A DNA stretch of 64,000 nucleotides from Pieris napi (GCF_905475465.1 NC_062242.1:5607501-5671500); one strand, 5' to 3'; counted from the stretch's first letter, positions 11,610 to 22,268 are shown. Translations and numbers: made by a program. Notes: generated from the sequence alone by a model not told the origin.

Positions 11610-12689
11610 TTACGGATTTAGCGCAAACAGTCTCTTTACCAACCATTGGATTTATAATTGAAGTAAGTTTGCTTAAGCATAAAGCGTCAAAAACAAGTAG
11701 ATCCGTCGGGAAATACCCTCGGGTTAAGCTCTACGTGAGCAGCATAGCAAACAGTTTAGTCTTGACTTAAAGATACAGGCAGAATCGTAATTAGTAAAAC
11801 TAAACTCGTAACGACCTAATAACATAATTTTTGCACGGCTCTGAAACTCGGTCTTTCGGGAGTAATCGGTCTTGTCCAATTAAAAAATACTTTACTATAA
11901 GAACTCAGAGGGTGTCAAAGAACAACGGTCTTTTATAAAAATATAGGCCCTGATGGTTGTACAAAACGTTGTTAAAAATCGTGAATTAAAAATGCTTACC
12001 TGTATACATATTTTGAGAGAATATAAAAAGACCAGTGTTTGTCTTAGAACGACTAAAAATAAATAGGAAGCCGTGAATACATTAAACTGAATAAACAGCT
12101 CTCGATAGACAACATTTAATAAATCGTATCATTGCGAAACATATCTATTTTAAATAAAGACCTCTTAAAATCTGTATTAAAAAATAAACTCAACAATTTT
12201 ATCTGTGTACGAGTAAAAAAAAATGTTTTCTATATTACTCTATGATATCCGGTTTGTAACGTACGTAAATACAAGCAAAATTATTTGTATCATTCTATAA
12301 TATTGTATTTAAAACATAATAATGTATGTTGATAGTAAGTAAATTGGCATACGCTTGTAATATTAAAAATATCATGTAGCATAGTTTCTAGCGTAACCGC
12401 TTATTTAAATTACCGGATTAACAAACAATCTATAGCGTAATAATATATGTCCGGGGTATGTAATCCCTGTAATCTGGACTAAGCTATTTTGAGTAGAGGT
12501 GAACTAGGGCTCGTAATGCCGGCATGATGGATGCACTGAGGGATTATCAGTGCCGCGTGCTGTCGGACAACCGCTCTCTGTAATAACTCTGCATAGCAAC
12601 CTAACATGATATTATTTGCAATATTGCCAATATTATTCATATCACAGAGGTATTCTCCATAGATTCGATCGGTAGGTATACTGAAGAGT
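11610..12689. other. Non-coding stretch
   Basis: AT-rich sequence. From 12430 to 12690 composition becomes more balanced, and a minus-strand frame of about 70 codons (12479 to about 12700) is open. It matches no family I recognise and runs into the SINE, so it is not called as a gene. Confidence 0.5.
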
Positions 12690-12965
12690 ATAGCGTAGAG
12701 CAGTGTTTGCCTAGTGGCTTGAGATCGTAGGTTCGATCCCCGGCTGTGCAGCAATGGAGTTTCTTTCTATGTGCGCATTTAACATTCGCTCGAACGATGA
12801 AGGAAAACATCGTGAGGAAACCGGCTTGCGTTGGTCAGCGTGTGTCAGGCACAGGAGGCTGATCACCTACTTGCCTATTAGATTGACACATGATCATGAC
12901 ACAGATATAGAAATCTGAGGCCCAGACGTAAAAGGGTTGTAGCGCCACTAATTTATTTTTAATTT
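12690..12965 (+). mobile_element. tRNA-derived SINE, near complete
   Basis: The head is tRNA-like (GTAGAGCAGTG, CCTAGTGGCTTGAG) with a strong Pol III B box, GGTTCGATCCC, at 12731-12741, followed by CGGCTGTGC. The body has GGAAAACATCGTGAGGAAAC and GGCTGATCACCTACTTGCC. It ends with the family tail GTTGTAGCGCCACTAAT and a T-rich end. The same body and tail recur at 20470, 30530 (reverse) and 33893 (reverse), so this is one dispersed family. The anticodon region looks shortened. It would be transcribed by Pol III and mobilised by a LINE. Confidence 0.85.
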
Positions 12966-13401
12966 AAATACGTGTGGCGTGGCCCAATTGTAGAATGAAT
13001 CATTCCATAAAATGTTTCAATCATCAACGATACACGATATATCAATCAGCGTTTCGCTTCGTTAATATGGAACCTGATATGCGTTTGATATTTAGTCATT
13101 TTGAAATAACCAGATATTTTTGTCAAAATTCATTAGTTGAGGATTCGATTTTGTAATATTAATAGTAATAACTCCTAAGCCTTTACTGGTCAGTGTAATC
13201 TGTGCCACCAAAGTGAGTCAATAAAATATAGCTGACATTATTGCTACTTTACAGTTTAATTACTATTGATTCGTGGATTGGTTTTCAGATTCCATGTTAA
13301 TTGAAATATCGTTAATCATGTGAACGATAATGTCAAGCATTTCATGTAATGACATATATTATAAAAGGTTTATATTATTTCGCATTAAATATTATTCTTA
13401 T
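12966..13401. other. AT-rich non-coding stretch
   Basis: Nothing supported. A 60-codon plus-strand frame starting at 12974 overlaps the SINE tail and lacks protein-like features. Confidence 0.5.
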
Positions 13402-13453
13402 AAAACTATGCTTTATTTGGGGATTGGGTAATCCCCAAATAAAGCATAGTTTT
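13402..13453. repeat. Perfect 24-bp hairpin
   Basis: The arm AAAACTATGCTTTATTTGG plus GGATT (13402-13425) is matched exactly by its reverse complement at 13430-13453, with a GGGT loop of four bases. No mismatch or bulge was seen. It could be a minute fold-back insertion or a recent palindromic duplication. Confidence 0.9.
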
Positions 13454-13496
13454 TTCATAAAAGAGAAATATCGAAAATTTTCAATCTAAAATAAAA

Positions 13497-14010
13497 GGAC
13501 CGGCCTAGATTGAGCGGACTGTCTGTTTTCATCGGTTTCTATCCAGCACCTCTCTTATTAAAGTGTCCAAGTTTTGAGGACGATTTCACTTAATCGGTCC
13601 ATCTGGATGATGAACGGCCACGTGATCTTTTGCTTTCTGTGTTACCAACCAATATCAGTTTCTCTAAGTTTTCAGATGAAAACAGAGGCGATCCTCTGCG
13701 CATTGTATGGCCGAAATATGAGATAATTCGTTGTCGGCATATGGTAGGCAGGCCGTATGCGGAGTTGGGTCTAGATTAATAATATTCGTCCACGGTTTTC
13801 TTAAAATTTGCCTCCAGCACCCCATCTTAAAGGCATCAATCCTATACCTTTCTCGAGCTATAATCCTCCACGATTCTACTCCATACTAGAGCCCGTATCA
13901 ATCTGATTTTGGTTTTAATACCAATTCCACTTTTCTTTCGCCTCTTTATCTGGGGGATGGTGCTGGAGAGAGACGTCGTTAATGTCAAATGATACATGAA
14001 AGGATGTCGT
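13497..14010 (-). pseudogene. RTE-like LINE remnant, C-terminal region
   Basis: On the minus strand the pieces follow the order of the C-terminus of RTE-type LINE proteins. First is RLIRALVWS (about 13900), then an FKMGCWR-like block, and TPHTACLPYADN near 13760. Then comes IFGHTMRRGSPLFSSENLEK (13715-13660), followed by the Arg/Gly-rich SKRSRGRSSSRWTD motif at about 13600. Stops and frame changes interrupt the reading several times. The FGH..RR and RGR...RWTD pair is the tell-tale of this protein end, also present in the intact copy at 37469-39315 (AGHMIRG, RGRPQKRWDDD). RT catalytic motifs are lost. It is a dead, 5'-truncated copy of a family distinct from the one at 37 kb. Confidence 0.65.
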
Positions 14011-14256
14011 AGACCAATGGGTCCATTCATCATGTATAAGATGTATACTTGGTAGATCTTCCAAATATTATAATTTTTCTTAGGTCCAAGACACACCGAA
14101 ACGCAAAAGTGCCTTAAAAAAATTAAACAAACGTTGTAAAACATAATCTAATGAACATTATAAACGTATTTCTAATCAGTATTATTTCAATATGAACTTG
14201 GTAATAATAAACAGTAAATTAATGATAGTTTTATTGTGATTGTAAACTATAAATAA

Positions 14257-14289
14257 AAACATAATAATGCAGAGTGCATTATTATGTTT
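14257..14289. repeat. 15-bp perfect hairpin
   Basis: AAACATAATAATGCA at 14257-14271 and its reverse complement at 14275-14289 surround a 3-base loop (GAG). Confidence 0.8.
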
Positions 14290-14404
14290 ATTTGCTATTA
14301 AATACTTTATAGTTGAATTATAATTTATTAAAAAACACATGAAAAGGATAAATGTGGTTTAATGCCAAGGAAGACGTGAATCATTTACTAAACTACACAT
14401 TATA

Positions 14405-15838
14405 GACCAGTGCAGATAGCCTTTAAAATAAATAAAAAGTGAAAAAAATCACAGTAGGATGAAACCCATTAGAAAAGGAGGGGAATATGATCAAAATGAA
14501 AGGAAAAATAAATTACGGTCGATCTGAGGTCGGGAAGGGGTAGGGGGGGAGTTTTAAGGGTAAAAAACGGTTTATCTCGATTTCCGGCAAAACTAAAAGT
14601 CCTATCGAAGAAAGTTAAATGGCAAAGTTGGAGGTAATAAAAAGATCTAAAACTTTTGTATTCACACATTTTTCACATAACCTCAAAATTTATGTGAAAA
14701 ATTCAAAAAACCGAGTTTTTGGTTTTTTATTTTTATCTTTAACAAAAATATTTTTTTTTTAACAAAATTTGGTGAAAACTTACCTTTCTATGTCCCAAAT
14801 ACACTGTAATTTATTTGATTAAAAATACTTATTTGTTCACCTTATTTTGAATTAATATCGAAAAAACATCCTAATTTTCAATCGAAAATTCTGACGTTAA
14901 AATTTCAGCTTTTTTCAAAAAGTTGGTGTGCTTTCAGTTCGTTGAAATCTCTACTTTCCTATGGTAAAAAAATATATATATATTACCATAGTAAATCTTC
15001 TCATAAAACGCAAAAAATCGTATGCAGTAACGCCCAGAGCCGTCATCCCCTTCCCTACTTCTCTATGAATCTTCTTTAAATTATAATCAGATGCCTATTT
15101 ATTACTATTTTAAGATAACTTATATATACCTGAGTGACCTAAAAAAAAAATTTAACCTTTAGATGTGCTAAAATTTTCGTATTTCATAGAGAAGTAAGGA
15201 AGGGGATGACAGGTCTGGGCGTTACTGCATACGATTTTTTGCGTTTTCTGAGAAGATTTACTATGGTAATATATATATTTTTTTTTACCATAGGAAAGTA
15301 GAGATTTCAACGAACTGAAAGCACACCAACTTTTTGAAAAAAGCTGAAATTTTGACGTCAGAATTTTCGATTGAAAATTAGGATGTTTTTTCGATATTAA
15401 TTCAAAATAAGGTGAACAATTAAATATTTTTAATCAAATAAATTACAGTGTATTTGGGACATAGAAAGGTAAGTGTTTACCAAATTTCGTTAAAAAAAAA
15501 ATATTTTTGTTAAAGATAAAAATAAAAAACCAAAAACTTGGTTTTTTGAATTTTTCACATAAATTTTGAGGTTATGTGAAAAACTGGTGAATACAAAAGT
15601 TCTAGATCTTTTTATTACCTCAAACTTTGCCATTTAACTTTCTTCGATAGGACTTTTAGTTTTGCCGGAAATCGAGATAAACCGTTCTTTACCCTTAAAA
15701 CTCCCCCCCCCACCCCTTCCCGAGCTCAGATCGACCGTAATTTATTTTTCCTTTCATTTTGATCATATTCCCCTCCTTTCCTAATGGGTTTCATCCTACT
15801 GTAATTTTATTTGGTTTCAAAAATTATCGGCACTGGTC
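14405..15838. mobile_element. 1.43-kb fold-back element with about 660-bp arms
   Basis: The left arm (about 14405-15070) and right arm (about 15181-15838) are near-perfect reverse complements around a unique spacer of about 110 bp. Matching landmarks include GACCAGTGC at both termini, CAGTAGGATGAAACCCATTAG, a G-run or C-run after TTTTAAGGG, CCTTTCTATGTCCCAAATAC, and CGCCCAGA/TCTGGGCG near the centre. A TA dinucleotide flanks each end (14403-14404, 15839-15840), consistent with a TA target duplication. Each arm carries its own small palindrome, CTATGGTAA...TTACCATAG. There is no transposase frame, and the open frames in the arms are incidental. It is best read as a non-autonomous fold-back DNA transposon. 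A transcript would fold into one long hairpin. The superfamily is uncertain. Confidence 0.85.
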
Positions 15839-16142
15839 TATTACACAAGTTTCCCTTTGATATAAAATATATGAAAATTTAATGTATAAAATAAAATTCA
15901 GTTTGTTGGGTAAAAGTGTTAAATATATACGTAAGTGTGCATTCTATCGCAATTTTTAAACGCTTTGTCATCGTTGATACCTATTTGATTTTTTCATTCC
16001 TTTTAAATTCAAATTCCAGATTTTTCTTGCAAATATAATTTTCTTCAGGTAATATAGAAATATCGTAAAACACAAGTTGAGCTAGCAAATTTAGCAAGGG
16101 AATTATCAAGGCTGTAATCGCAGTAACTGGGACATGATGTTA

Positions 16143-16372
16143 CTAATGGTTCTGGATAACCGGGGGACGATCATAATTTTGGCGAACAAAGGGGCTTCGT
16201 GAACGACGTGAGTCGAGTTCCTTAGAACAATAAGATAATGATTCGTCCGCTCGTGAAGTTTCCCCGAGTTCTATATTATTAAAGATATTCATGTTCATCG
16301 GTGTTTTGTATTTCAAGAACCAACATTTAATAGTTCTTTCTACGTCGTCTTTCAAATTATAAAGAGAAGTAA
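16143..16372 (-). CDS. Unidentified protein-like open frame, possible gag or exon relic
   Basis: A minus-strand frame of about 77 codons runs from 16372 to a stop at 16143. Its composition looks protein-like, unlike neighbouring frames. A charged start (LKDDVERTIKCWFLKYK) is followed by ELGETSRADES and then an Arg/Ser/Pro-rich end (SRRSRSPFVRQNYDRPPV). It might be the tail of a retroelement Gag, where an SRSP-type linker is common, or a host exon, because AG|GTGAAG precedes it on the minus strand. I do not recognise the family. No homologous copy was seen in the window. Confidence 0.2.
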
Positions 16373-16971
16373 AATCTTCACCTTATATAATTTGTTTACT
16401 ACTGTTATGAATTGAAAAATCCGCGTCGTCTAGTGGTTTTGTGTAGGCGTTTTCTCGGACAAAGAAAGAAATAACAATACAACCCAACATATCAGACTCT
16501 GTATATACGATAATTCTTTCTATTGTAAATATATCTCTTCTATTCCAAAATATAATTTCAAGATTGACTATTAGTTATAATTCCTGAGAAATTAATTTAA
16601 AAAGGTTCATTCGTAGGGTTTCCATGTGGGCGTGGATGAATACGATGAAAGGAAAATTATTCGAGTTTATTGATGCGTGATATACTGTTGGTATACTGGG
16701 AGATATTGATTTCTGTACAATGCTCTCTTTCGTCGCAAATATAAGTATGTATCTGAATGATTTACTCCGATCCCGTTGGCTACACCATAACCAAATAATA
16801 ATAAATGTTTATTAATCAAATATCATTTATATCTATATATGTATATGTAGAGAATCACCTTGAAAATACTGTTGTTGGTGATTTTTAATTAAATAGCATA
16901 ATTCCTGCAGCACCAAAGACCCCATCTCGTCATATAAAGACCGCCTTTACTTCAACAGAGTTCGCATATAT
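16373..16971. other. AT-rich non-coding stretch
   Basis: Nothing supported. Confidence 0.5.
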
Positions 16972-17370
16972 ATTCTTTTTTATACAACAGGGGGCTTAAC
17001 TGATGGTAAGTGATGCCGCTGCCCATGAACACTCTCAATGCCAGAGAGCTCGCGAGTGGGTTGCCGGCTTTTTAAAAATTGGTAGGCTCTCTTGATGGAC
17101 GAAAGACGTAAGCCGTGTTCGGAAATACCTCGACGGGCAGCTGGTTTCACATAGCGGCGGTGCGCGGCAAAGAATTCCTTTAAAAAACCTCACCTTCCTT
17201 AATAAAACGCTCAGTTATGGAACGACGGAAGTCGAGGTGATATGGGTGGAATTTCATATTCAGCCTCGACGTCCCATAATGAAACTCAGCTGGAGGTCGA
17301 ACAACTCCTCTGAACACTCTCCGTGGTAAATACGGTAGAAAATGCAGAGATCTCTACTACATATCTTCAT
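16972..17370 (-). pseudogene. LINE ORF2 C-terminus and short 3' end
   Basis: On the minus strand the reading begins at about 17355 with LCIFYRIYHGECSEELFDL. After a frame change it continues as RLNMKFHPYHLDFRRSITER, then a NSLPRTAAM..QLPVEVFP block and a short run to the 3' end. This order (YRIYHGECSEELFDL, FHP..LD..RS, LPRT...N.LP..VFP) is the C-terminal end of a lepidopteran LINE polyprotein. The 3' end shows GGCATTGAGAGTGTTCATGG, a CATCACTTACCATCAG motif and a CCCCCTGTTGTATAAAA end near 16975. At least two in-frame stops and a frameshift make it dead. The fragment at 10731-10815 belongs to the same family. Confidence 0.7.
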
Positions 17371-18066
17371 GTATATTTTTTAAAAACGAATTCGCAGACG
17401 ATGCAAGTGAAGGAAGAAATGAAACCTATTCTCATATTTCTTATTAAAAGAGATGCTGATCAACGGCCTAATACAACATTCGAACTAAAATAAAATAATT
17501 TTATAAGACAAGACTAAGTAGAGTATAATCTAAATATTATTCAAATACGCAGAAAGCAAACTTGAAAGCCTGATCTAGTGTACGGATAAACTCAGCACAT
17601 CAATGGCTTCTTCTACTGATAATCTTGTTTAAGAAAATACTTCTAGTATTTATTACGAGAAGTCTTATACTAAACTTATATATTCAACAACTAGTTTCTA
17701 TCATTTTAACTAAGAAATATTCAAGACAATCTTGTCTGAAGGCTTCGTGTCAAATTCTTCAATATGCCTGCAGCAAGACATCAGCTGCACCTGTTACGGT
17801 GCCAGGTGACTGGTGACTAATGACGCTGACTTTGAACAGCGATTTACATTCCTTCCTCGAGATATTGTCATTAGCTTGTAGGTACCTCATACATTAACAA
17901 AACCGTTCAAAAATAAATTATAATCTTGCCGCTTTTAGCAGCTTCATTATAAAACAACCTACATACTCATTTTGAATTATTGGATTAATTATAAAGGGTT
18001 ATCTAGAGTTTGAGTCTAACAGCTGTACTCTAATGCTAATTAACTTATTAGTATAGCTTCGATTTA
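17371..18066. other. AT-rich non-coding stretch
   Basis: Nothing supported. Position 18064-18066 is the left TTA target duplication of the next element. Confidence 0.5.
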
Positions 18067-18194
18067 GGCTATGTTCACATGTAACGCGCGTTAACGCGCG
18101 TCAACGCGCGATCAAATTTGAAGAGCGTTCAGATGATGAGCGCTAACGCGCGTTGCGAGAGTACTCATCAGTCTAGTTCGGTAGAACGTAGAAA

Positions 18195-18368
18195 ATGGAC
18201 GTGGAAGAGGCTATTATTTTGTGGTTATATTATAAAGAAAAATATAGAAAAAGAAAACGTACACATTGGGTTCATCCAATTTTGAAAAAAAATACAAATT
18301 ATATTATATTTTTTATACAAATTTGCTATATTCCAACTTGCTGGCCTTTTTTCTACTTCATCGATTAG
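18195..18368 (+). pseudogene. Harbinger transposase N-terminal stub
   Basis: An ATG at 18195 opens 57 codons to TAG at 18368. The first part reads MDVEEAIILWLYYKEKYRKR, then KRTHWVHPIL. A basic run ending in WVHPI is a hallmark of PIF/Harbinger transposases just before the catalytic domain. After residue 30 the frame is low-complexity and not transposase-like, because the sequence there is the reverse strand of the MADF gene. The DDE catalytic domain is absent. Confidence 0.7.
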
Positions 18369-18400
18369 TAAGTCGATGTATCTTCAATTTCACTCATTTT
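18290..18400 (-). pseudogene. MADF-domain (Harbinger accessory gene) N-terminal stub
   Basis: On the minus strand an ATG near 18398 opens MSEIEDTS. After one apparent frame slip, YIDLLIDEVEKRPASWNIAN follows, which fits the start of a MADF (Myb/SANT-like) domain where a helix precedes RP..W. Harbinger elements carry such a second gene. It overlaps the transposase stub on the opposite strand across the deletion junction. The rest of the domain is missing. Confidence 0.5.
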
Positions 18401-18669
18401 AAATGCGAGAACAAAATATAATTACGAAAATTAACAAAATTACATGCGATCGCAATGAAAGCGCGCGCTCATCTGAACAGCAAACGGACATTACATTAAT
18501 ATCAAAGCGCGCGTCAACGCGCGATCACCTGCGTCTAGAGACTTTTTCTCTGAGCGCCGCGTTGACGCGCGTTAACGCGCGCTCATGTGAACAGTTGTAT
18601 GAAAATACCACAATGTCTAGTCGCGCGATTTGGAAACGCGCGTCAAGTTTTTGCCATCTGAACATAGCC

Positions 18670-20469
18670 TTAATGCCATATAAGTTGAACGTTTTGAGAA
18701 TAGGTGAAAGACGTCACGTCAATATTTAATGGCTAATGTAATCGTTAACTCATAAATTATCAATTACGAGTATGGCTCTTAGTCAAGCACAATGTTCAGT
18801 AGAGAATTTTTTGTATACATGGAGTATACAAAAACTTATCTCTTAGTAAATTATATTTATAAAATAATACAGCAAGCTTCAGAGTCCAGTCTGGAAATGT
18901 TTTTGTTAAATATTTATAAGTGGACGTGTGCATTAATGATAAATATATTAACTGAAAACGCTTAAATTATTTCACCATATCTGAAGTCTAGACAGATATT
19001 TGTGGTTAAAATTAAATTTAAAAACGACGTAGGTACTGTCATAACAAGAAATTATGGTAAGAATAAATTCGTGAATATCAAGCAAAGCTCTTGTTAAAAG
19101 TAGAAAGGTGGCAGCTGGACAAATAGATTGCCAGTCCCCCTTCCCTCGCATCTTTTCGTTGCCTTGACAAACGAGCGAGGATACGACGAGGAATTTGTTA
19201 TTTGCCAAAACTGTTTTCCCGCTGTATATTATATACTTATACCTTGATGTAACACTTGTCTTTAGTGTTTTATGATTTTCCTCTTCATTTGACCATTTTA
19301 GGCTGCGTATAAATAAATAATAGACTTAAGTACTGCTGTGATCTAGATATTTTCATCAAGTGAACAGCAGGATGGTATTAGTCCCAAATTACCAATTTAC
19401 TCCTATAAATGTTCAGCTAATTATTATGCTTAATAATTTTTTCTTATAGTAAAAACAGTTGTAGTAAAATAATCCTAATTTAGAAGTAATAAAATCCTAT
19501 AAGTAGTAGTAGTTAGTACCTATATAATTTTAAAAATAACTAGAAAATCTATCGTTCGCTTATGTTGGGAAATTCAAAATCATTCTTACAAAAACGTTGT
19601 ATCCGATTATGTCTCAATAGAGAGCGGTCGGAATAAAAATTACGGAAGCGAAGAGAATATTTCAGAATAACGGATGTTAACTGTGGGTGTAACTTTTGTC
19701 TTGACAGAGAGACTGAAAGTAATCAAGCTGGTACCGTAGCCGCTGTTCAAACGAGGTCGACAATATCGGTCAGAATATTGCTCGTTATGGTCTAGTCAAC
19801 AGTCACAGCGAGCCAAGGCGCTTTGCTCTATCACATTAATAAACTCCTTGGGATATCTTGAGTTTTCTTTGGATAATTTTCTTATGAAAATGTAGATATT
19901 TTGTTATATAAATCACAAGTATGACACTCAATTAAATATTTAAATTATTTATTTAGATTGAAACATAACTTATATAAATATTTTAATAATATTACTTAAT
20001 AGATATTTTTAGTAAAGCGCGTTTCTGTCAATGTGTGAGTTATACGCTATCCTAGCTATATATTATAGCGCTAAATTTAACTAATGAGGTAGATTTATGA
20101 CATTAGACTGCCTCTTAATTATAAATATAATATAATTAAGTGAAAAACTGTTATCCATATTGTACAAAATCCAGAGATTATTTTTGTTTCGCTAATAATT
20201 TTCGTTTTTAGGCAAGTTGCTGTTGGTGTTCATCAATTTGTTTCCTGTGTTTTTAAATCCACCTAAGTCAAACAGTCGCCAGAAAAAAAAAATTGAAAAA
20301 AAAGGCAAACAACCAAAAAGCACGATTTCATATAAATTTTATTGTAGCAAATGTATTTACACATTTCACAATTTTGCCTTTGAAGTAATGAAACCAGTAT
20401 ATCTTACGAAATTTGTTTGTACTTGTATGAAACATTGAACCAAATTTGATGCGATTGATGTTAAATTGT
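18670..20469. other. AT-rich non-coding stretch
   Basis: No gene or element is supported. A purine-poor segment near 19090-19160 and a slightly GC-richer part at 19680-19850 match nothing known to me. Confidence 0.5.
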
Positions 20470-20605
20470 GGTTTTAATTAGGCGTGTATCAGGCACTACC
20501 TTCTTGCCTATCATTAGATTGAATATTGATCATGAAACAGTTTGAGAAATCTGAGGCCAAGACCTCTTTAGGTTGTAGCGCCACTGATATTTTTTTAATA
20601 AAACA
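20470..20605 (+). mobile_element. SINE, 3' half only
   Basis: Starts at GTGTATCAGGCACTACC and contains CTTGCCTATCATTAGATTG, TGATCATGA, GAAATCTGAGGCC and the tail GGTTGTAGCGCCACTGATA plus a T-run. It aligns with the second half of the SINE at 12690. The Pol III head is missing. Confidence 0.75.
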
Positions 20606-20638
20606 GTACACAAGTTCTTAACCACCTGGCAGTGCAGA

Positions 20639-21953
20639 CAGTGGCGGATTTATAGATTGGCCGCCCGTAGGCTATTCAATTTTTGCCGCCTCTAAATTTT
20701 CATATCTTAGTCCACAATCATATCAATTCTCTATCAATAAAATTCCAACTTTATAATTTGTGCTCCATCATCCTATTGATATTACATCATCATTATTGAG
20801 AACTATGGTACCGTGTTAGATCCTTGATTATTTTTACAGCAAAGAATTATCAAAAAACATTATTTTAAGAAAAAATTTCTCAATCGTATACCACTTTTAA
20901 AGTAAGGTAAGGTATGTCTTAAAACTATACAATACTTACAAAATATGAATTAAGCTTACGTAAAAAACATACATTTGGCGAACGTTGATTAACATTTATT
21001 ATTACTCTCGCAGTTTAAAAACAATACAATAAATATATCTTTTCTTTATTATTTGTTAGCATTATGATTTAAGTTAAATTATAAATGCATTACAATACTT
21101 TTTTGCGAGACTTTGAATTCGCAAAATCATTTATTATAATATCGTCGTACGAAATCTTGTTCATTAGCTCTGACTCTATGCACAAGAGAGCTAAAGCGTT
21201 TAGCTTTTCTTGACTTAGTCGATCGTAGGTAGTTCTTTACTCTCTTCAAGCAAGAGAAGCTTCTTTCACCTGAACAATTTGCCGCTGGTGTACAAAGAGC
21301 CATACGAAGTGCTATATCCAAGTTTGGATAAATGTTTCCTAGATTATGTACTTGCAGGAATGAAGACAGACTTATTAATGATCCAGAAATTGGTTTTATT
21401 GAAATTCTTTCAGACGAAAGGTAGCTTTGAAAGTGTAGTAATTCCTGAACTAAGTCTGTTTCTAAATCATTAGGATTCAGTTTTTTATTTAATAAAAATT
21501 AGTCAATTTTGGTCAGTATTTTTATTAGACCATCGATATTATATCGATTGAATTGATTAAGCAGATCTCATAATGATTAGGTACACGGAGAAAAAATTAT
21601 AGCAGTTATCAGTGAAGAATATATGTAAAAATTACTAAATTTCGATTATAATATCGAATCGCGATATTCTAAAAGTTCATAATCATTAATGTATAATTAG
21701 TAAAGCGTTTAGGAATTGTTCATGCAGAGATGTTGAAATATTTATTAATTAGCACTGTATATGAGAATATTTCGATTTTTGTTAAATATTTTAATTTCTC
21801 TCCAATTTTCGAAATTCGTATTATGTGTGTGTATAATATATTTTTTTTTAATTTGTAAACCGAAATAAAAAAATTATGAACTAAATTTGCCGCCCCTTAA
21901 AATCTGCCGCCCTAGGCTCCAGCCTACTCATCCTGCTGGTAAATCCGCCACTG
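20639..21953. mobile_element. Internally deleted hAT transposon
   Basis: The termini are CAGTGGCGGATTTA (from 20639) and its inverted counterpart TAAATCCGCCACTG (to 21953), with a further shared GCCGCC region inside. Perfect 8-bp target duplications AGTGCAGA flank it at 20631-20638 and 21954-21961. Eight-bp duplications and a CAG...CTG end with a GGCGG core are diagnostic of hAT. The only coding part left is the end of the transposase on the minus strand. At 1315 bp it is far shorter than an autonomous hAT and is non-autonomous. The perfect duplication suggests a moderately recent insertion. Confidence 0.93.
21127..21500 (-). pseudogene. hAT transposase C-terminal (dimerisation) fragment
   Basis: The minus-strand frame opens after a stop near 21500 and runs to the stop at 21127, about 120 codons. 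It contains NPNDLETDLVQELLHFQSYL, then a GNIYPNLDIALRMALC segment, and SGERSFSCLKRVKNYLRST. The last is the signature of the hAT dimerisation domain (ERSFS.LK.IK..LRS). It resembles the lepidopteran hAT proteins related to ZMYM-type zinc-finger proteins. The catalytic domain and the BED-type zinc finger are gone, so it cannot be an active enzyme. No own promoter is evident. Confidence 0.85.
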
Positions 21954-22084
21954 AGTGCAGAGACTTTTAGCAATGTCTACGGTCGGCGGCATTTGTAAAA
22001 AAACAACATAAGATAATTTTGTAGAATATTGACACTAACAAATAAATTACGAATATTATACATAACTATATAATAATCAAAATA

Positions 22085-22268
22085 AATCAAAACTTGGAGA
22101 TAAAAATGAGTGGCGGAGTGTTTATTGCCAGTTCTTCTCTTCCGTTCTACGCCCTTGATTTGAGAACTGGTAATGTAAAATCAGAAGCATTTAATATAAG
22201 TATATTTCTTTTTTGACGTTCATAACTGTACTTTGTGTTACCTATATGAATAAATGATTTTGAATTGA
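22085..22268 (+). mobile_element. LINE 3'-end fragment (family with GAATAAATGATTTTGA tail)
   Basis: The conserved words are GAGTGGCGGAGTGTTTATTGC, CAGTTCTTCTCTTCCG, TACGCCCTTGATTTGAG and AACTGGTAATGTAAA, ending in ATATGAATAAATGATTTTGA. It is the 3' untranslated end of a lepidopteran LINE, 5'-truncated. A second copy lies reversed at 63004-63180. The AATAAA near the end is the likely cleavage signal. Confidence 0.7.

Larger units (their letters stand above)
18067..18669. mobile_element. Internally deleted PIF/Harbinger element
   Basis: The termini are GGCTATGTTCACATG (18067) and its inverted counterpart CATCTGAACATAGCC ending at 18669. The flanks carry TTA at 18064-18066 and 18670-18672, the 3-bp target duplication typical of PIF/Harbinger. 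Inside are the starts of both Harbinger genes (a transposase on plus and a MADF-domain protein on minus) facing each other, so the middle of both genes is gone. Subterminal DNA is unusually rich in ACGCGCG words. End motifs are repeated: inward-facing copies lie at about 18067 and 18128 on the left, and at about 18470, 18585 and 18655 on the right. The element is 603 bp and can move only with enzymes from elsewhere. Confidence 0.85.

Noticed and set aside
12700..12745. A tRNA gene (GGTTCGATCCC)
   Set aside because: Full cloverleaf is lacking and the sequence continues into a SINE body and tail seen in other copies.
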